Origin: Collinsella aerofaciens
GTDB taxonomy: Bacteria > Actinomycetota > Coriobacteriia > Coriobacteriales > Coriobacteriaceae
DNA length: 60,934 nucleotides
Direction of reading: 5' to 3'
Assembly (NCBI RefSeq): GCF_015557435.1
Contig: NZ_JADNOH010000077.1
Span: 1-60,934, forward strand
The notes beneath the pieces were generated by a model. That model was not told the DNA's origin, ran no database searches, and saw only the letters and a program-made list of their open reading frames with translations. Numbering within the stretch: the first letter of the stretch is position 1; every line of letters begins with the position of its first letter. Shown one piece after another: positions 52,557-60,934 of the stretch. Made by a program: the position numbers and the translations under genes.

Positions 52557-53447
52557 ATGAGTGATTTTGTCCTGACCTGTGAATCCGCCGCCGATCGAAC
52601 TCGGGAGTTCTTTGAATCGCGCAATATCCCTGTCGTGTGTTTTCATTACGAGATCGACGATGTTGTCTATACGGACGATCTGTATCAGTCGATTACGCCG
52701 GACGAGTTTTTTGCCCAGATTGCCGCAGGCGCCATGCCCAAGACGTCTCAGGTGAGCGTGGGTGAGTACGAGGAGTTTTGGGAGCCGCTTGTTGCCGAGG
52801 GTAAAGACGTGCTGCACCTGACGTTGTCGTCGGGTATTTCGGGTACGTATGGCTCGGCTTGCGTTGCGGCGCAGATGCTCGCGGATCGCTATCCCCAGGG
52901 CGGCAAGGTGCGCGTCATCGATTCGCTGGCGGCGTCTTCGGGCTTTGGCCTGCTGGCGGAATGTGCCGCCGACGTGCGCGATAGCGGGGCTTCACTCGAC
53001 GAGACGGCTGCCTGGATCGAGGAGCACAAGCTCAACCTGCACCACTGGTTCTTCTCGACCGATCTGTCGAGCTACCTGCGCGGCGGTCGCATTTCGGCTG
53101 CGAGCGCGATCATCGGCACGGCGCTTAAGATTTGCCCGCTTATGACGGTCGATTGCGAAGGTGGGCTGTCGCCACGTGAGAAGATTCGCACTAAGAAGCG
53201 CGCGATTTCCGAGATGGCTAAGACCATGATGGCACACGTGCAGGACGGCGCGGACTATTCGGGCAAGTGCGTCATGTCGCACTCGGCGTGCCGCGAGGAT
53301 GCCGAGGCAGTTGCGGCGCTGATCGAGGAACAGATTCCGCAGCTTAAAGGCAAGATTGAGATCAATAACATCGGTACTCTGATTGGCTCGCATACCGGAC
53401 CTGGCACGGTGGCGCTCTTCTTTATGGGCGACAAACGCGTGGATTAA
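52557..53447 (+). CDS. DegV family fatty-acid-binding protein
   Basis: The 296-residue protein has the DegV fold: a start VLTCESAADRTREFFESR, the KTSQVSVGEYEEF block, HLTLSSGISGTYGSA and DLSSYLRGGRISAASAIIG. DegV proteins bind a fatty acid and in some species feed it to FakA kinase for use in phospholipids. No fakA is nearby. ATG 52557 follows TAAGGAG; an ATG at 52539 is less likely because it precedes that site. Confidence 0.92.
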   Translation: MSDFVLTCESAADRTREFFESRNIPVVCFHYEIDDVVYTDDLYQSITPDEFFAQIAAGAMPKTSQVSVGEYEEFWEPLVAEGKDVLHLTLSSGISGTYGSACVAAQMLADRYPQGGKVRVIDSLAASSGFGLLAECAADVRDSGASLDETAAWIEEHKLNLHHWFFSTDLSSYLRGGRISAASAIIGTALKICPLMTVDCEGGLSPREKIRTKKRAISEMAKTMMAHVQDGADYSGKCVMSHSACREDAEAVAALIEEQIPQLKGKIEINNIGTLIGSHTGPGTVALFFMGDKRVD

Positions 53448-53488
53448 TTTGCCCCATCACATCGCTGCATGATTGCTCAAACGAAAAC

Positions 53489-53516
53489 GGCCCGCCTCAC
53501 GTTTGTGGGGCGGGCC
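53489..53516. terminator. Bidirectional terminator between degV and the convergent gene
   Basis: GGCCCGCC and GGCGGGCC arms with inner CAC/GTG pairs and a GTTT loop form the stem. On the minus strand it is followed by GTTTTCGTTT, so it mainly ends the minus-strand gene. Confidence 0.8.
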
Positions 53517-53528
53517 TTGCTGTTGGGG

Positions 53529-54620
53529 TTAGCGTTTCTTTCCGCGGAAGAAGAAGCCGTGCAGTGACGGCTTGAGGCCGCGGTTGGCGCGATGCTCCTC
53601 GACGCGCTCGTGGATCGAAGCGACGCGCTCGATGACTTCGTCGGGAATCGGCACGTCGGGATTCATGTTCTCGACCTGGCTGACCTCGGCGGCGGAGACC
53701 TGGTCGATAATGGGCACATCGTCGTGCGAGATGACAGGTGTGGCGTCTTCCTTCATCTTGCGATAACGCTGCATCATGTCGGTCTGTAGCTGCTGGGCCG
53801 AAGGCGGCGTCCAGATGATGGCGTTGGCGCCGGCGGCGATGGTTTCACGGATGCTCTCGGGCGTCTTGCCGCCCGGCGCGATGAGCGGCAGGTTGGGATA
53901 GTGCTTGCGCAGCTCGCGTAGGACCTGGGGCGTGTTCTTGCCGGCGGCGATGTTGAGAATCTTGGCTCCAGCGCGCACCTTGGCGTGGGCATCGTCGTCG
54001 CAGCGAACGACCGTAGCGATGACGGGGATGTCGGCAATGTTAGTGATGTGCTCGACCATTTCGGCGGTGGCGGGGGAGTTGACCACACAGCCCGCCGCGC
54101 CCTGCATCTCGGAGACGGCTGCCATCTGAACGGAGCGCTTGCCGGTGGTGGTGCCACCGCCCACGCCTACGAAGACCGGGCACTCGGCGACGGTCAGCAG
54201 CGCCTGCGTAATGGCGGGCTGCGGCGTGAAGGGGTAAACGGCAAAGACGGCATCGGCGTTGGAGTTGCGGATGACCGCGACGTCGGTGGTGTAGATGAGC
54301 GATTTGATACGACGGCCGAAGAGCGTGAAGCCGCTGGCTTCCTCAATCTCGTCAGGCATGCGAAGGGCCGCCTTGCGCAGGCGCCCGTCGATGGGCAGCG
54401 GCTCCATGGGAAGCAGTCCGTTGGGGGTCACGGCTACCTGGGGTTCGGTGAACTCGTCTGCGAGCTCGACCTCGGAGAAATCGACCGAGGCGACGATGTC
54501 CTCGTGAACCTCGGCGGGCACATCGATGGGGGCTTGGTCGTTTGCCGCGGCAGGCGTGTCGAAGGAGCTGGTGCCGACGAAGGCGTCGACGCGCTCATTT
54601 AGATCGTTGAGGGTATCCAT
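53529..54620 (-). CDS. Unrecognised TIM-barrel-like protein
   Basis: I do not recognise the family. The 363-residue protein has an acidic, probably disordered head (1-75). A central alternating strand-helix domain follows (about 105-285) with CPVFVGVGGGTTTGKRS, IPVIATVVRCDDDAHAKVRAGAKI, LPLIAPGGKTPESIRETIAAGAN and AIIWTPPSA. The tail is basic. The order of strands and the GAGANAIIW-type ending resemble a TIM barrel with a phosphate-binding loop, as in aldolase or hydrolase-like proteins. It is single, ends at the bidirectional terminator, and has a small membrane protein divergent to it. Confidence 0.65.
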   Translation of the reverse strand: MDTLNDLNERVDAFVGTSSFDTPAAANDQAPIDVPAEVHEDIVASVDFSEVELADEFTEPQVAVTPNGLLPMEPLPIDGRLRKAALRMPDEIEEASGFTLFGRRIKSLIYTTDVAVIRNSNADAVFAVYPFTPQPAITQALLTVAECPVFVGVGGGTTTGKRSVQMAAVSEMQGAAGCVVNSPATAEMVEHITNIADIPVIATVVRCDDDAHAKVRAGAKILNIAAGKNTPQVLRELRKHYPNLPLIAPGGKTPESIRETIAAGANAIIWTPPSAQQLQTDMMQRYRKMKEDATPVISHDDVPIIDQVSAAEVSQVENMNPDVPIPDEVIERVASIHERVEEHRANRGLKPSLHGFFFRGKKR

Positions 54621-54811
54621 GGAAGCTCGATTCTATGTGATGACGGCCGGCGCGATGCAGCCGGAATTGCGAATGCTAAATCGTTTGACGAGTTGATTTT
54701 TCCCCGCCGCGCCATCCGTTAGACCGAAGGGCCGGCGAACGTGAAGGAGCTGTGGTGGCGGGTATTGAGGTGCTATCTTGAATGTCCCGTTTAAAAGAGA
54801 GGTGACGCGGT

Positions 54812-54982
54812 ATGGAATTGACAGCAATGTTTGGCTCGATTGGCCTGTGTGTGGGCGCAATCGTTGCCGCCGCGGTCATCTACTTTGTGGTCACGGCCAT
54901 TAAGGGCAAAAGGGCCGAACGCAAGGAGCGCGCGATGCTTAAACAGCATCGCGACCAGCAGGGCAAACGCGCACGGAGATAG
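54812..54982 (+). CDS. Small 56-residue membrane protein
   Basis: The frame MELTAMFGSIGLCVGAIVAA begins with one hydrophobic helix (about 8-30) and ends in a strongly basic, charged tail (KGKRAERKERAMLKQ to RARR). GAGAGGTGA lies 7-8 bases before the ATG. The size and plan suit a small single-pass protein with a cytoplasmic basic tail. Function is unknown. Confidence 0.7.
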   Translation: MELTAMFGSIGLCVGAIVAAAVIYFVVTAIKGKRAERKERAMLKQHRDQQGKRARR

Positions 54983-55007
54983 CTTGTTGAGTTTTGGATC
55001 CGTGCGC
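54969..55007. terminator. 9-bp inverted repeat between convergent genes
   Basis: GCGCACGGA (54969-54977) and TCCGTGCGC (54999-55007) are perfect complements spanning the ends of the small membrane protein gene and the convergent methyltransferase gene. It could serve both; the T runs are poor. Confidence 0.45.
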
Positions 55008-56110
55008 TAGCTGCGTTTTCGGATCAGGGCAATGTAGAAGCCCTCAAATTCGCGGCTGGGCGGAATGGTGAGCGTGCCGGGCAGGCCGTTGGCGATGGCC
55101 GATACCTGACCCGCGGCAATGGCCTCGGTCAGGGCGTTGGACTCGATGCGCGGCTCCTCGCCAGCTTCCTGGGCGCGGCGTGCCTCACTTTCGCTTGGCG
55201 TGCCGTCGAGGGGGATGAGCTCGCAGTCCATATGCTTGTCGAGGGCCTCTTGCAGGGCGTCCTCGTTTTCCTGCGGCAAGATCGAACAAGTCGAATAGAC
55301 GAGCGTGCCGCCCGGTTTGAGGGCTCCCATGGCGCGGTCCAGAAGCGCACGCTGCGAGCGGGCGCATTTGACGAGCAGCTGCTCGGTCAGGCCGCGCAGG
55401 CTTTTCTCGTTGCCGCTGATGACGGTGCCCGTGCCGGTGCAGGGAGCATCGAGCAGGATGCGGTCAAAGCGGAAGAACTCGTCGAGCTCGCGTGCGTCGG
55501 TGCGCATGACGGGCACGTTTTTTGCGCCTTGGCGGTGGAGGTTGGCTTCGAGCTTCTCGGCGCGGGGAATGCTCATCTCGCAGGCGGTAAGGTGCGCCTG
55601 CCCCTGCGTGAGGGCGGCGATCTGCGTCGTCTTGCCGCCAGGGGCTGCGCACATGTCCAGGATGTCCTCGCCTGCCTGAGCGCCCAGGACCAGCGGCGGC
55701 ATCATGGACGACAGGCTCTGCAGGTAGATCTTGCCGTCGCGGTAGATGTCGAGATCCCACAGGTCGGAAACCTGGGCCTCGGGCAGGATGAAGGCGTCTG
55801 GGTACCAGGTGACGGGGTTGTGGGCGATGCCGGCGGCATCGAGCGCCGCAGCGATGTCCTCGGCGGTTGCCTTGAGCGTGTTGGCGCGCAGCGTGACCGG
55901 GCGTGTGGCCGCGGCGCCGAAGCCCTCGATCATGAGCTCGGCATCGGCGGGCGCATAGGCGCCGGCAACCGTGTCGACCATAAAGCGCGGCAGGTCGGCG
56001 GCGGAGTGTTGGGCGGCAAGCTGGTCGGAAAGCTCGGTAGCAGCAAACTGCCTGAGCTTGAGCTCGGCCTTGACCTGCTTTTTCTGCTTACGACGACGCG
56101 GCTTGGACAT
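55007..56110 (-). CDS. RsmB/NOP2-type rRNA or tRNA m5C methyltransferase
   Basis: The 367-residue protein is an AdoMet-dependent RNA cytosine-5 methyltransferase. AdoMet motif I is DILDMCAAPGGKTTQ (about 149-163). The two active-site cysteines are Cys224 in LLDAPCTGTG and Cys275 in VYSTCSILPQEN. A basic head (KPRRRKQKKQ) probably binds RNA. It lacks the N-terminal NusB-like domain of RsmB, so the target could be 16S rRNA, 23S rRNA or tRNA. It follows the MetRS-like gene by 36 bases on the same strand, so the two are likely one operon. Confidence 0.9.
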   Translation of the reverse strand: MSKPRRRKQKKQVKAELKLRQFAATELSDQLAAQHSAADLPRFMVDTVAGAYAPADAELMIEGFGAAATRPVTLRANTLKATAEDIAAALDAAGIAHNPVTWYPDAFILPEAQVSDLWDLDIYRDGKIYLQSLSSMMPPLVLGAQAGEDILDMCAAPGGKTTQIAALTQGQAHLTACEMSIPRAEKLEANLHRQGAKNVPVMRTDARELDEFFRFDRILLDAPCTGTGTVISGNEKSLRGLTEQLLVKCARSQRALLDRAMGALKPGGTLVYSTCSILPQENEDALQEALDKHMDCELIPLDGTPSESEARRAQEAGEEPRIESNALTEAIAAGQVSAIANGLPGTLTIPPSREFEGFYIALIRKRS

Positions 56111-56146
56111 CCGTCTTTCCTTCCTGTTCCATTACATGTCGAGTGT

Positions 56147-58297
56147 TTAGTACTGGCTCTCGTGCTTGCTGAAGAAGTCGAAGCGCGGGGGCAGCGGCTT
56201 TACGCGGTGCTCGCCGGGCTTCTCGCCTAGGCTCTCCACAAACTCATCCGTGGAGGCGAAGATGTTATCCCAGCTAAAGAAGGCGACCGGATCGACGTTG
56301 AAGTACTCGCAGATGAGCTCGCAGCCGGCAGGGACGATGCCGTGCATGAGCACGGTCGCCACGCGCAGCTCGGTAAAGGCGTCGACGAGGGCCTGCGTCA
56401 TTGCGGCGTTTGCCTCGTTACCCTCGAGCTTGTTGGCGGCCTTGGAGGCATCGCTCCAGCGCTTGTTGGCGGCGCGCAGGTAGTCGTCGCACACGGCGAG
56501 CGCGCGGTGCGTCTCGAACTTGTACATGGCCTGCTCAAAGGCAAGGGCGGCCTGCTCGGCGGCCTCGACCACGGCGGCAGAGGCCGCGCCGGCGGGGATA
56601 CAGCCGTTGCGGTAGGGGCTCTCGTCGCCCTCCTTGACGGCGACGCCGTAGAAGCAGCTGCGGGCCAGGCGGTTGAACACGCCGGTCAAAAGGGCGCTCT
56701 CCTTAAGGGCCGGATCGATGACGCGCTTGTCGTCGCAGGCGCGCACCTCGTTGCCGTCCTTGTCCTTGCCGGTCACGCGGGTGTCGTATGCCTTGGGGCT
56801 AAAGCTCACTGGCTTTTCGGACAGGCCGAGCGACAGCCAGTGCGCGCGCATCTGCTCGCAGGTGTAGTGGTTGAGCAGGTCGTCTGCCGGCGGGGGAGGC
56901 GTCTGCGAGGACGAGCTGGCCTTTTTGCCCATGTAGAGCAGGTGGTAGCAGGCGCTGACGGTGCTCTGCGTTAGGCCCCAGCCCAGGGCCTCCCACATGG
57001 CGGTCTGCGCGATGCAGTAGAAGTAGATGTTGTCCTGACCGATAAACTGGTAGATCTGTGCGTCGTCCGAGCACCACCAGTCGCGCCAGTCGAGCGAGCT
57101 GTGCTGGTAGGTGGGCGCGGGCACCTGCGTGGAGTCGGCAGCGGGCTCGCCCATGAGGGCGGCGTCCTGGGCGGCGACGCCCTCGGTCACGCCGGCGGCC
57201 TTAGCATCGCGCGCGAGCACGGTACGCGTATAGCTGATGGGCGCCCACAGGCTCTCGGGCCAGCACCAGCAGGTGACGTCGGAGACGCCATCGACCTCGG
57301 GCACCGGAACGCCCCAGTCGATGTTGCCGGTGATGCGGAAGGGCACGAGTGCCTTGCCGCTGCGGAAGCGCACGCCACCGTTGGCGAGCACCGCGTGGGC
57401 GTCGTCGCGCTCCTTCCAGCTGGGGAAGGTGACGGTAAAGCTGCTCTTGTTGCCCTCGGGCTCCAGCACGGTGTGCTCGGGGAGCTGGTCCTCGACGGCA
57501 TCGAAGGCCTCGCGGAACTTGTTCTGGATGTAGAGCTGAGCCGGCAGCAGCCACTCCTCCATGGTCTTGGAGACCACGGAGCGAACCTGCGGGTTCTGGG
57601 CGAGCTTGGCGGTGTAGGTCTTCATAAAGTCGAGGTAGGCCGGCAGGTCAAAGTAGAGATTGTCGACCGGGCGCAGCTCGGGCACCTCGCCGGTGAGCTG
57701 GCTCTTGGGCGCGATGAGCTCCTCGGGCTCAAACTGGTGGCCCAGGTCGCACTCGTCGGCATAGGCCTTCTCGGACTTGCAGCCCTGGATGGGGCAGCGT
57801 CCGATCACCTGACGGCCGTTGAGGAACGTGCCGGCCTTGGCATCGTAGAACTGCAGCGTGGAGCGCTTGGAGATGGTGCCCCGCTCGTGCAGGCGCTTGA
57901 TAATCTCGGCGGTCACCTCGTTGTGAATCTGCGCAGCCGGCTCAAGGCCCGAGCCGCCGTAGATGTCGCAGCTGATGTTGTAGTTGTTGAGGGTCGCGGC
58001 CTGGCGGGAGTGATTGGACTCGACATACTCGCTAATGGACTTATCGTAGCCTTCGTTCTCCTTGAGCTTGCGGTAGCTCTCCATGATGGGCGAGCCGTAG
58101 CAGTCGGTGCCCGAGGTGAAGATGACGTTCTCGCGGCCCAGACGGTCGCGCAGGAAGCGGGCGAAGAAGTCGGCAGGGACAAAGACGCCGCCGACGTGGC
58201 CAAAGTGAAGGCCCTTGTTGCCGTAGGGCTCGCCGGCGGTAACGATGGCGCGGCGAGGCCAGCTGGGACGGTCGTTCATGGAGTATTTGGATGCCAT
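56147..58297 (-). CDS. MetRS-like class I aminoacyl-tRNA ligase
   Basis: The 716-residue protein has a class I synthetase core close to methionyl-tRNA synthetase: HFGH (31-34) for the HIGH motif, a zinc-knuckle-like CPIQGC...CDLGH insert (about 170-190), GNIDWGVPVP, and YMGKKASSSS (about 452-461) in the KMSKS position. It differs from classical MetRS in having GTDCYG instead of GTDEHG and a changed KMSKS loop followed by a PPPP stretch. It may be this group's MetRS or a paralogue with another role. ATG 58297 follows AAGGAG. It is divergent from the DUF3267 gene. Confidence 0.75.
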   Translation of the reverse strand: MASKYSMNDRPSWPRRAIVTAGEPYGNKGLHFGHVGGVFVPADFFARFLRDRLGRENVIFTSGTDCYGSPIMESYRKLKENEGYDKSISEYVESNHSRQAATLNNYNISCDIYGGSGLEPAAQIHNEVTAEIIKRLHERGTISKRSTLQFYDAKAGTFLNGRQVIGRCPIQGCKSEKAYADECDLGHQFEPEELIAPKSQLTGEVPELRPVDNLYFDLPAYLDFMKTYTAKLAQNPQVRSVVSKTMEEWLLPAQLYIQNKFREAFDAVEDQLPEHTVLEPEGNKSSFTVTFPSWKERDDAHAVLANGGVRFRSGKALVPFRITGNIDWGVPVPEVDGVSDVTCWCWPESLWAPISYTRTVLARDAKAAGVTEGVAAQDAALMGEPAADSTQVPAPTYQHSSLDWRDWWCSDDAQIYQFIGQDNIYFYCIAQTAMWEALGWGLTQSTVSACYHLLYMGKKASSSSQTPPPPADDLLNHYTCEQMRAHWLSLGLSEKPVSFSPKAYDTRVTGKDKDGNEVRACDDKRVIDPALKESALLTGVFNRLARSCFYGVAVKEGDESPYRNGCIPAGAASAAVVEAAEQAALAFEQAMYKFETHRALAVCDDYLRAANKRWSDASKAANKLEGNEANAAMTQALVDAFTELRVATVLMHGIVPAGCELICEYFNVDPVAFFSWDNIFASTDEFVESLGEKPGEHRVKPLPPRFDFFSKHESQY

Positions 58298-58415
58298 GGG
58301 ACTCCTTCGCATATGGTGAGAGCGCGGCCGGGCGCAAGGCCTGGCGACGCAGTGGTCAATTCGTGCATATCGTTCGACATTATCGCACATGCGGGCGGGT
58401 GCGTGGCAGGGGCGC

Positions 58416-58421
58416 TATCCT
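58416..58421 (+). promoter_or_regulatory. -10 element suggesting a leaderless mRNA
   Basis: TATCCT lies only 9 bases before the ATG of the DUF3267 gene, and no ribosome site is present, so transcription would begin about at the start codon. Confidence 0.4.
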
Positions 58422-58429
58422 AAGATGCT

Positions 58430-58996
58430 ATGAATGAGATTTCCAACATACATGCGTTTGAGGACGAGGATTTTCTGCACGCTTGCTTCGTGTGGGGGAT
58501 GGTCGTCGTCGGCGTGTTTGCCGTGTGCCTGGTGCCGGTGTTTATGCTGCTGGGCGGGCCTGCGGATCTGGATGCGGCTGACGCGGGCGGCTGGATGGCT
58601 GTCGTGGGCTGGATAGTCGGCTTGACTGCGGTCTCAATGGCGTCGTTTGCCGTGCACGAGCTGGTGCACGCGGTGTTCTTTAAGCTGCTGGCGCCTGCGG
58701 GCGCGAAGGTGACCTTTGGGGCGAATCGCGAGACGGCGATGATCTATGCCTGCGCCGAGGGGATTGTGTATTCGCGCCGGCGGTATATGGCAATTTGCCT
58801 GGCGCCGACGGTTGTTGTGACGACAGCATTTGCCCTGGGGTTTGCGTTCTCGGACTATCCGCTGCTGTGCTACCTGGCGGCTGGTCTGCACTTGTCGGGC
58901 TGCGTGGGCGATTGGTATTACGTGCGGACCATCCTGCGCGGCCGCCGCATTGTCGCCTGCGAGGATACGTCCTTTGGCGTGCGCTTTTTTGGGTGA
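58430..58996 (+). CDS. DUF3267 membrane zincin-like protein
   Basis: The 188-residue protein has two membrane helices, then HELVH (76-80), a zinc-protease HExxH motif at the membrane face, followed by another hydrophobic pair and a GDWYYVRTILRGRRI segment. This matches DUF3267, putative integral membrane metallopeptidases. The substrate is unknown. No Shine-Dalgarno is visible, which fits a leaderless message. It is followed by queH after 10 bases, so the gene may be read with the queuosine genes. Confidence 0.8.
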   Translation: MNEISNIHAFEDEDFLHACFVWGMVVVGVFAVCLVPVFMLLGGPADLDAADAGGWMAVVGWIVGLTAVSMASFAVHELVHAVFFKLLAPAGAKVTFGANRETAMIYACAEGIVYSRRRYMAICLAPTVVVTTAFALGFAFSDYPLLCYLAAGLHLSGCVGDWYYVRTILRGRRIVACEDTSFGVRFFG

Positions 58997-59006
58997 GGAG
59001 ATGTCG

Positions 59007-59582
59007 ATGAAGTCGTTGTTGCTGCATGCGTGCTGCGCACCATGCTCGCTTGAGCCGGTTCGCCTGCTGCGCGAGGAGGGGTTTGAGCCCACGATTTGCT
59101 GGACCAACCCTAATATTCAACCTCACGATGAATGGCAGCGGCGTTTGGACGAGCTGCGCCGGTGGTGTGCCGATGGCGACATCGAGCTCATCGAGGCCGG
59201 GGAGGACCGCGAACGCTGGGAGACCGGCGTGGCCCCGCTGGGTGCCGATCGTCCCCGTCGCTGTCGCGCGTGCTATGCCTTGCGCTTGGCCGAGGCATGC
59301 CGCGTTGCCCAGGAGCGCGGGTTTGAATATGTGGGTACGACGCTCGCCGTCTCGCCGTACCAGCTGTTCGACACCTGCAATGACGTACTCGAACGCCTGA
59401 CGGCGGCACGTGGGCTCACCCCGGTCATTCGCGATTTTCGCCCGTATTATCCCGAGGCTACGCGCCGTTCGCGCGAACTGGGCATGTATCGACAGAACTA
59501 CTGCGGCTGCCGCTTTTCTGCTGTCGAGGCGGCCATGGACCGCGCCCGCATCCGCGACGAGCGCAAAGCCGCCAAAAAGTAG
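59007..59582 (+). CDS. queH: Epoxyqueuosine reductase QueH
   Basis: QueH reduces epoxyqueuosine to queuosine in tRNA, replacing QueG. The 191-residue protein has the paired cysteines HACCAPC (Cys9, Cys10, Cys13), the RRCRACYALRL block and YCGC near the end, which together bind the Fe-S cluster and second iron. ATG 59007 was chosen since GGTGAGGAG sits about 6 bases before it; the ATG at 59001 touches that site. It stands directly before queA. Confidence 0.92.
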   Translation: MKSLLLHACCAPCSLEPVRLLREEGFEPTICWTNPNIQPHDEWQRRLDELRRWCADGDIELIEAGEDRERWETGVAPLGADRPRRCRACYALRLAEACRVAQERGFEYVGTTLAVSPYQLFDTCNDVLERLTAARGLTPVIRDFRPYYPEATRRSRELGMYRQNYCGCRFSAVEAAMDRARIRDERKAAKK

Positions 59583-59646
59583 TTCGTTTGGGACGTCAGC
59601 CTGCTAGGATGTAGAGCGGACTTTAGCTATATAAGGAGTATCAGAC

Positions 59647-60864
59647 GTGTCTATGCGTACCGATGATTTTGACTACAACCTTCCTGAGGAACTGATTGCC
59701 CAGGCTCCTGCCGAGCCGCGCGACTCCTGCCGCCTGCTGGTGGTGGATCGCAAAGGCTCCCAGGCGGGGAAGCCGCTGGAGCACGGCGGTACTGTTGAGC
59801 ACCGCATCTTCCGCGACATCATCGACTATATCGAGCCGGGCGACGTGCTCGTCATCAACCAGACGCGCGTGATGCCGGCCCGCCTGATCGGTCGCAAAGC
59901 CGGCTCGGGTGGCGTGGTCGAGACGCTGCTGCTCAAGCGCCGTGAGGATGTTGACCCGCTGGGCCACGTTTGGGAGTGCCTGGTCAAGCCGGGCAAGCGC
60001 CTGAAGCCCGGTGCTCAGATTGAGTATCGCGCCGGTGGCGCCCATGCGCCCGAGGGGGCTCCCGTGGTGCTGACGGCCGAGGTCATCGACTTTGTCACCG
60101 ATAGCCGCGGTGGCCGTCTGGTGCGCTTTGAGCCGGCCGGTTGCAATGCCGCCGGCGACCCGCGCACGCTCGACGAGGCCATCCATGCTGCCGGCCACGT
60201 GCCGCTGCCGCCCTACATTACCGATTTCGAGGGCGACCCCGAGAAGTACCAGACCGTCTACGCCATGAAGGAAGAGCACTCGGCTGCTGCTCCCACGGCG
60301 GGTCTGCACTTTACGCCCGAGCTTATGGCTGCCATCGAGGCCAAGGGTGCCAAGTTTGCCGCCGTCGAACTCGAGGTGGGCATCGATACCTTCCGTCTGG
60401 TGGAGGAGGACGATCCCACGCAGCATGTGATGCACACCGAGCGCTACCACGTGTCGCAGGAGGTTGTCGACGCCGTGCATAAGGCGAAGGCCGAGGGCCA
60501 TCGTGTGATTGCTGTCGGTACCACGGCGGTGCGCTCGCTCGAGAGCGCGTTTGACGCCGATGCTCCGGTGTCCGATCCGGCTGTGACGGCGCGCTATTTT
60601 GAGGGCCGCGAGGATGGGGCCGATACGCTCGGCCGCGGCGACATCGTGGCGCGCGAGAACGCTACGACGCAGCTCTACCTCATGCCCGGCTCGACCTATC
60701 ACGTGGTCGACGCGCTGATCACGAACTTCCACGTGCCGCGCTCCACGCTCATGATGCTCGTAAGCGCGCTTGCCACCCGCGACCAGATCATGGATGCCTA
60801 CGCCGCCGCCATCGAGGAGCGCTACCGCTTCTTCAGCTTTGGCGACGCCATGCTCATTTGTTAG
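59647..60864 (+). CDS. queA: tRNA preQ1-34 S-adenosylmethionine ribosyltransferase-isomerase
   Basis: QueA transfers the ribosyl part of AdoMet to preQ1 in tRNA, giving epoxyqueuosine, the substrate of QueH. The 405-residue protein has DFDYNLPEELIAQ, the RDSCRLLVVDR block, LPPYI, HSAAAPTAGLHFTPEL and the end YRFFSFGDAMLI. The start is a GTG at 59647, with AAGGAG 8 bases before it; an ATG two codons later is too far from the site. queH and queA are adjacent, so the last two queuosine steps are encoded together. Confidence 0.95.
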   Translation: MSMRTDDFDYNLPEELIAQAPAEPRDSCRLLVVDRKGSQAGKPLEHGGTVEHRIFRDIIDYIEPGDVLVINQTRVMPARLIGRKAGSGGVVETLLLKRREDVDPLGHVWECLVKPGKRLKPGAQIEYRAGGAHAPEGAPVVLTAEVIDFVTDSRGGRLVRFEPAGCNAAGDPRTLDEAIHAAGHVPLPPYITDFEGDPEKYQTVYAMKEEHSAAAPTAGLHFTPELMAAIEAKGAKFAAVELEVGIDTFRLVEEDDPTQHVMHTERYHVSQEVVDAVHKAKAEGHRVIAVGTTAVRSLESAFDADAPVSDPAVTARYFEGREDGADTLGRGDIVARENATTQLYLMPGSTYHVVDALITNFHVPRSTLMMLVSALATRDQIMDAYAAAIEERYRFFSFGDAMLIC

Positions 60865-60891
60865 TTACGCGGTTCTACGAACCGCGTAACT
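60863..60891. terminator. 13-bp perfect hairpin after queA
   Basis: AGTTACGCGGTTC (60863-60875) and GAACCGCGTAACT (60879-60891) pair around TAC and begin inside the queA stop codon. There is no T run, so it may be a Rho-type stop, an mRNA 3' stabiliser or a repeat. Confidence 0.55.
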
Positions 60892-60934
60892 GCTCGACGC
60901 TGCAAACGCCCCTAAGCGGCAATCTGACGTTCAA

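Noticed and set aside
58298..58429. T-box leader for the MetRS-like gene or preQ1 riboswitch for queH/queA
   Set aside because: The gaps are short and lack conserved aptamer blocks.

Overview
The window is about 60.9 kb of GC-rich (roughly 60%) bacterial chromosome. Gene content and style point to an anaerobic gut member of the Coriobacteriia, most likely Collinsella or a close relative. The grounds are actinobacterial-type high-GC coding, formate-tetrahydrofolate ligase with a separate cyclohydrolase and FolD, a class II superoxide reductase, class III fructose-bisphosphatase, AddAB, a C69 dipeptidase and a corrinoid-regulated surface locus. The genus is an inference from the sequence alone.

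Layout. 0.1-6.6 kb: M42 aminopeptidase, an HTH-HipA-like kinase fusion, mnmA, cysK divergent from an Rrf2-type regulator with four cysteines, a holin-4_2 family membrane protein and a YerC/TrpR-like regulator. 6.6-21.1 kb: a 63-nt hairpin repeat, addB-addA, two further 63-nt hairpins, dnaE and a SWIM-SNF2 helicase. 21.3-26.1 kb: superoxide reductase, a NAD-synthetase-like protein whose two active sites look lost, and the ruvC-ruvA-ruvB operon. 26.2-30.3 kb: fhs, a membrane protein with a C-terminal heptad array and a CDF metal transporter. 30.4-38 kb is the accessory, decaying part. It holds three genes each broken by a one-base change in a G or C run (a zinc-ribbon protein, a small PH-like protein and a Tat-exported PI-PLC), an inverted-repeat module around a 30-residue peptide, a shrunken HicB-like HTH protein and a tandem pair of lipoproteins.

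38-43.7 kb: fchA-folD, an AT-rich MITE-like element, a C69 dipeptidase and a phasin-like/UbiB pair. 43.7-49.2 kb: a cobalamin riboswitch followed by two membrane-anchored proteins with transcobalamin-like (DUF4430) domains, one also carrying a PQQ-type propeller, and then a four-unit hairpin array. 49.2-60.9 kb: two GtrA proteins, fbp, DegV, a TIM-barrel-like protein, a small membrane protein, an RsmB-type methyltransferase, a MetRS-like ligase, a DUF3267 zincin, and queH-queA.

How genes work together. AddAB, RuvABC, DnaE and the SNF2 protein form a replication/recombination group. Fhs, FchA and FolD make a C1-folate route in which FolD appears to have lost its cyclohydrolase residues, with FchA beside it to supply that step. 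QueH and QueA are late queuosine steps. The riboswitch-DUF4430 locus is best read as a surface corrinoid-capture system. The least explained signals are the structured non-coding repeats: three separate 63-nt hairpins with near-identical geometry, the four-hairpin array, the 240-bp MITE-like element and the inverted module near 32 kb.
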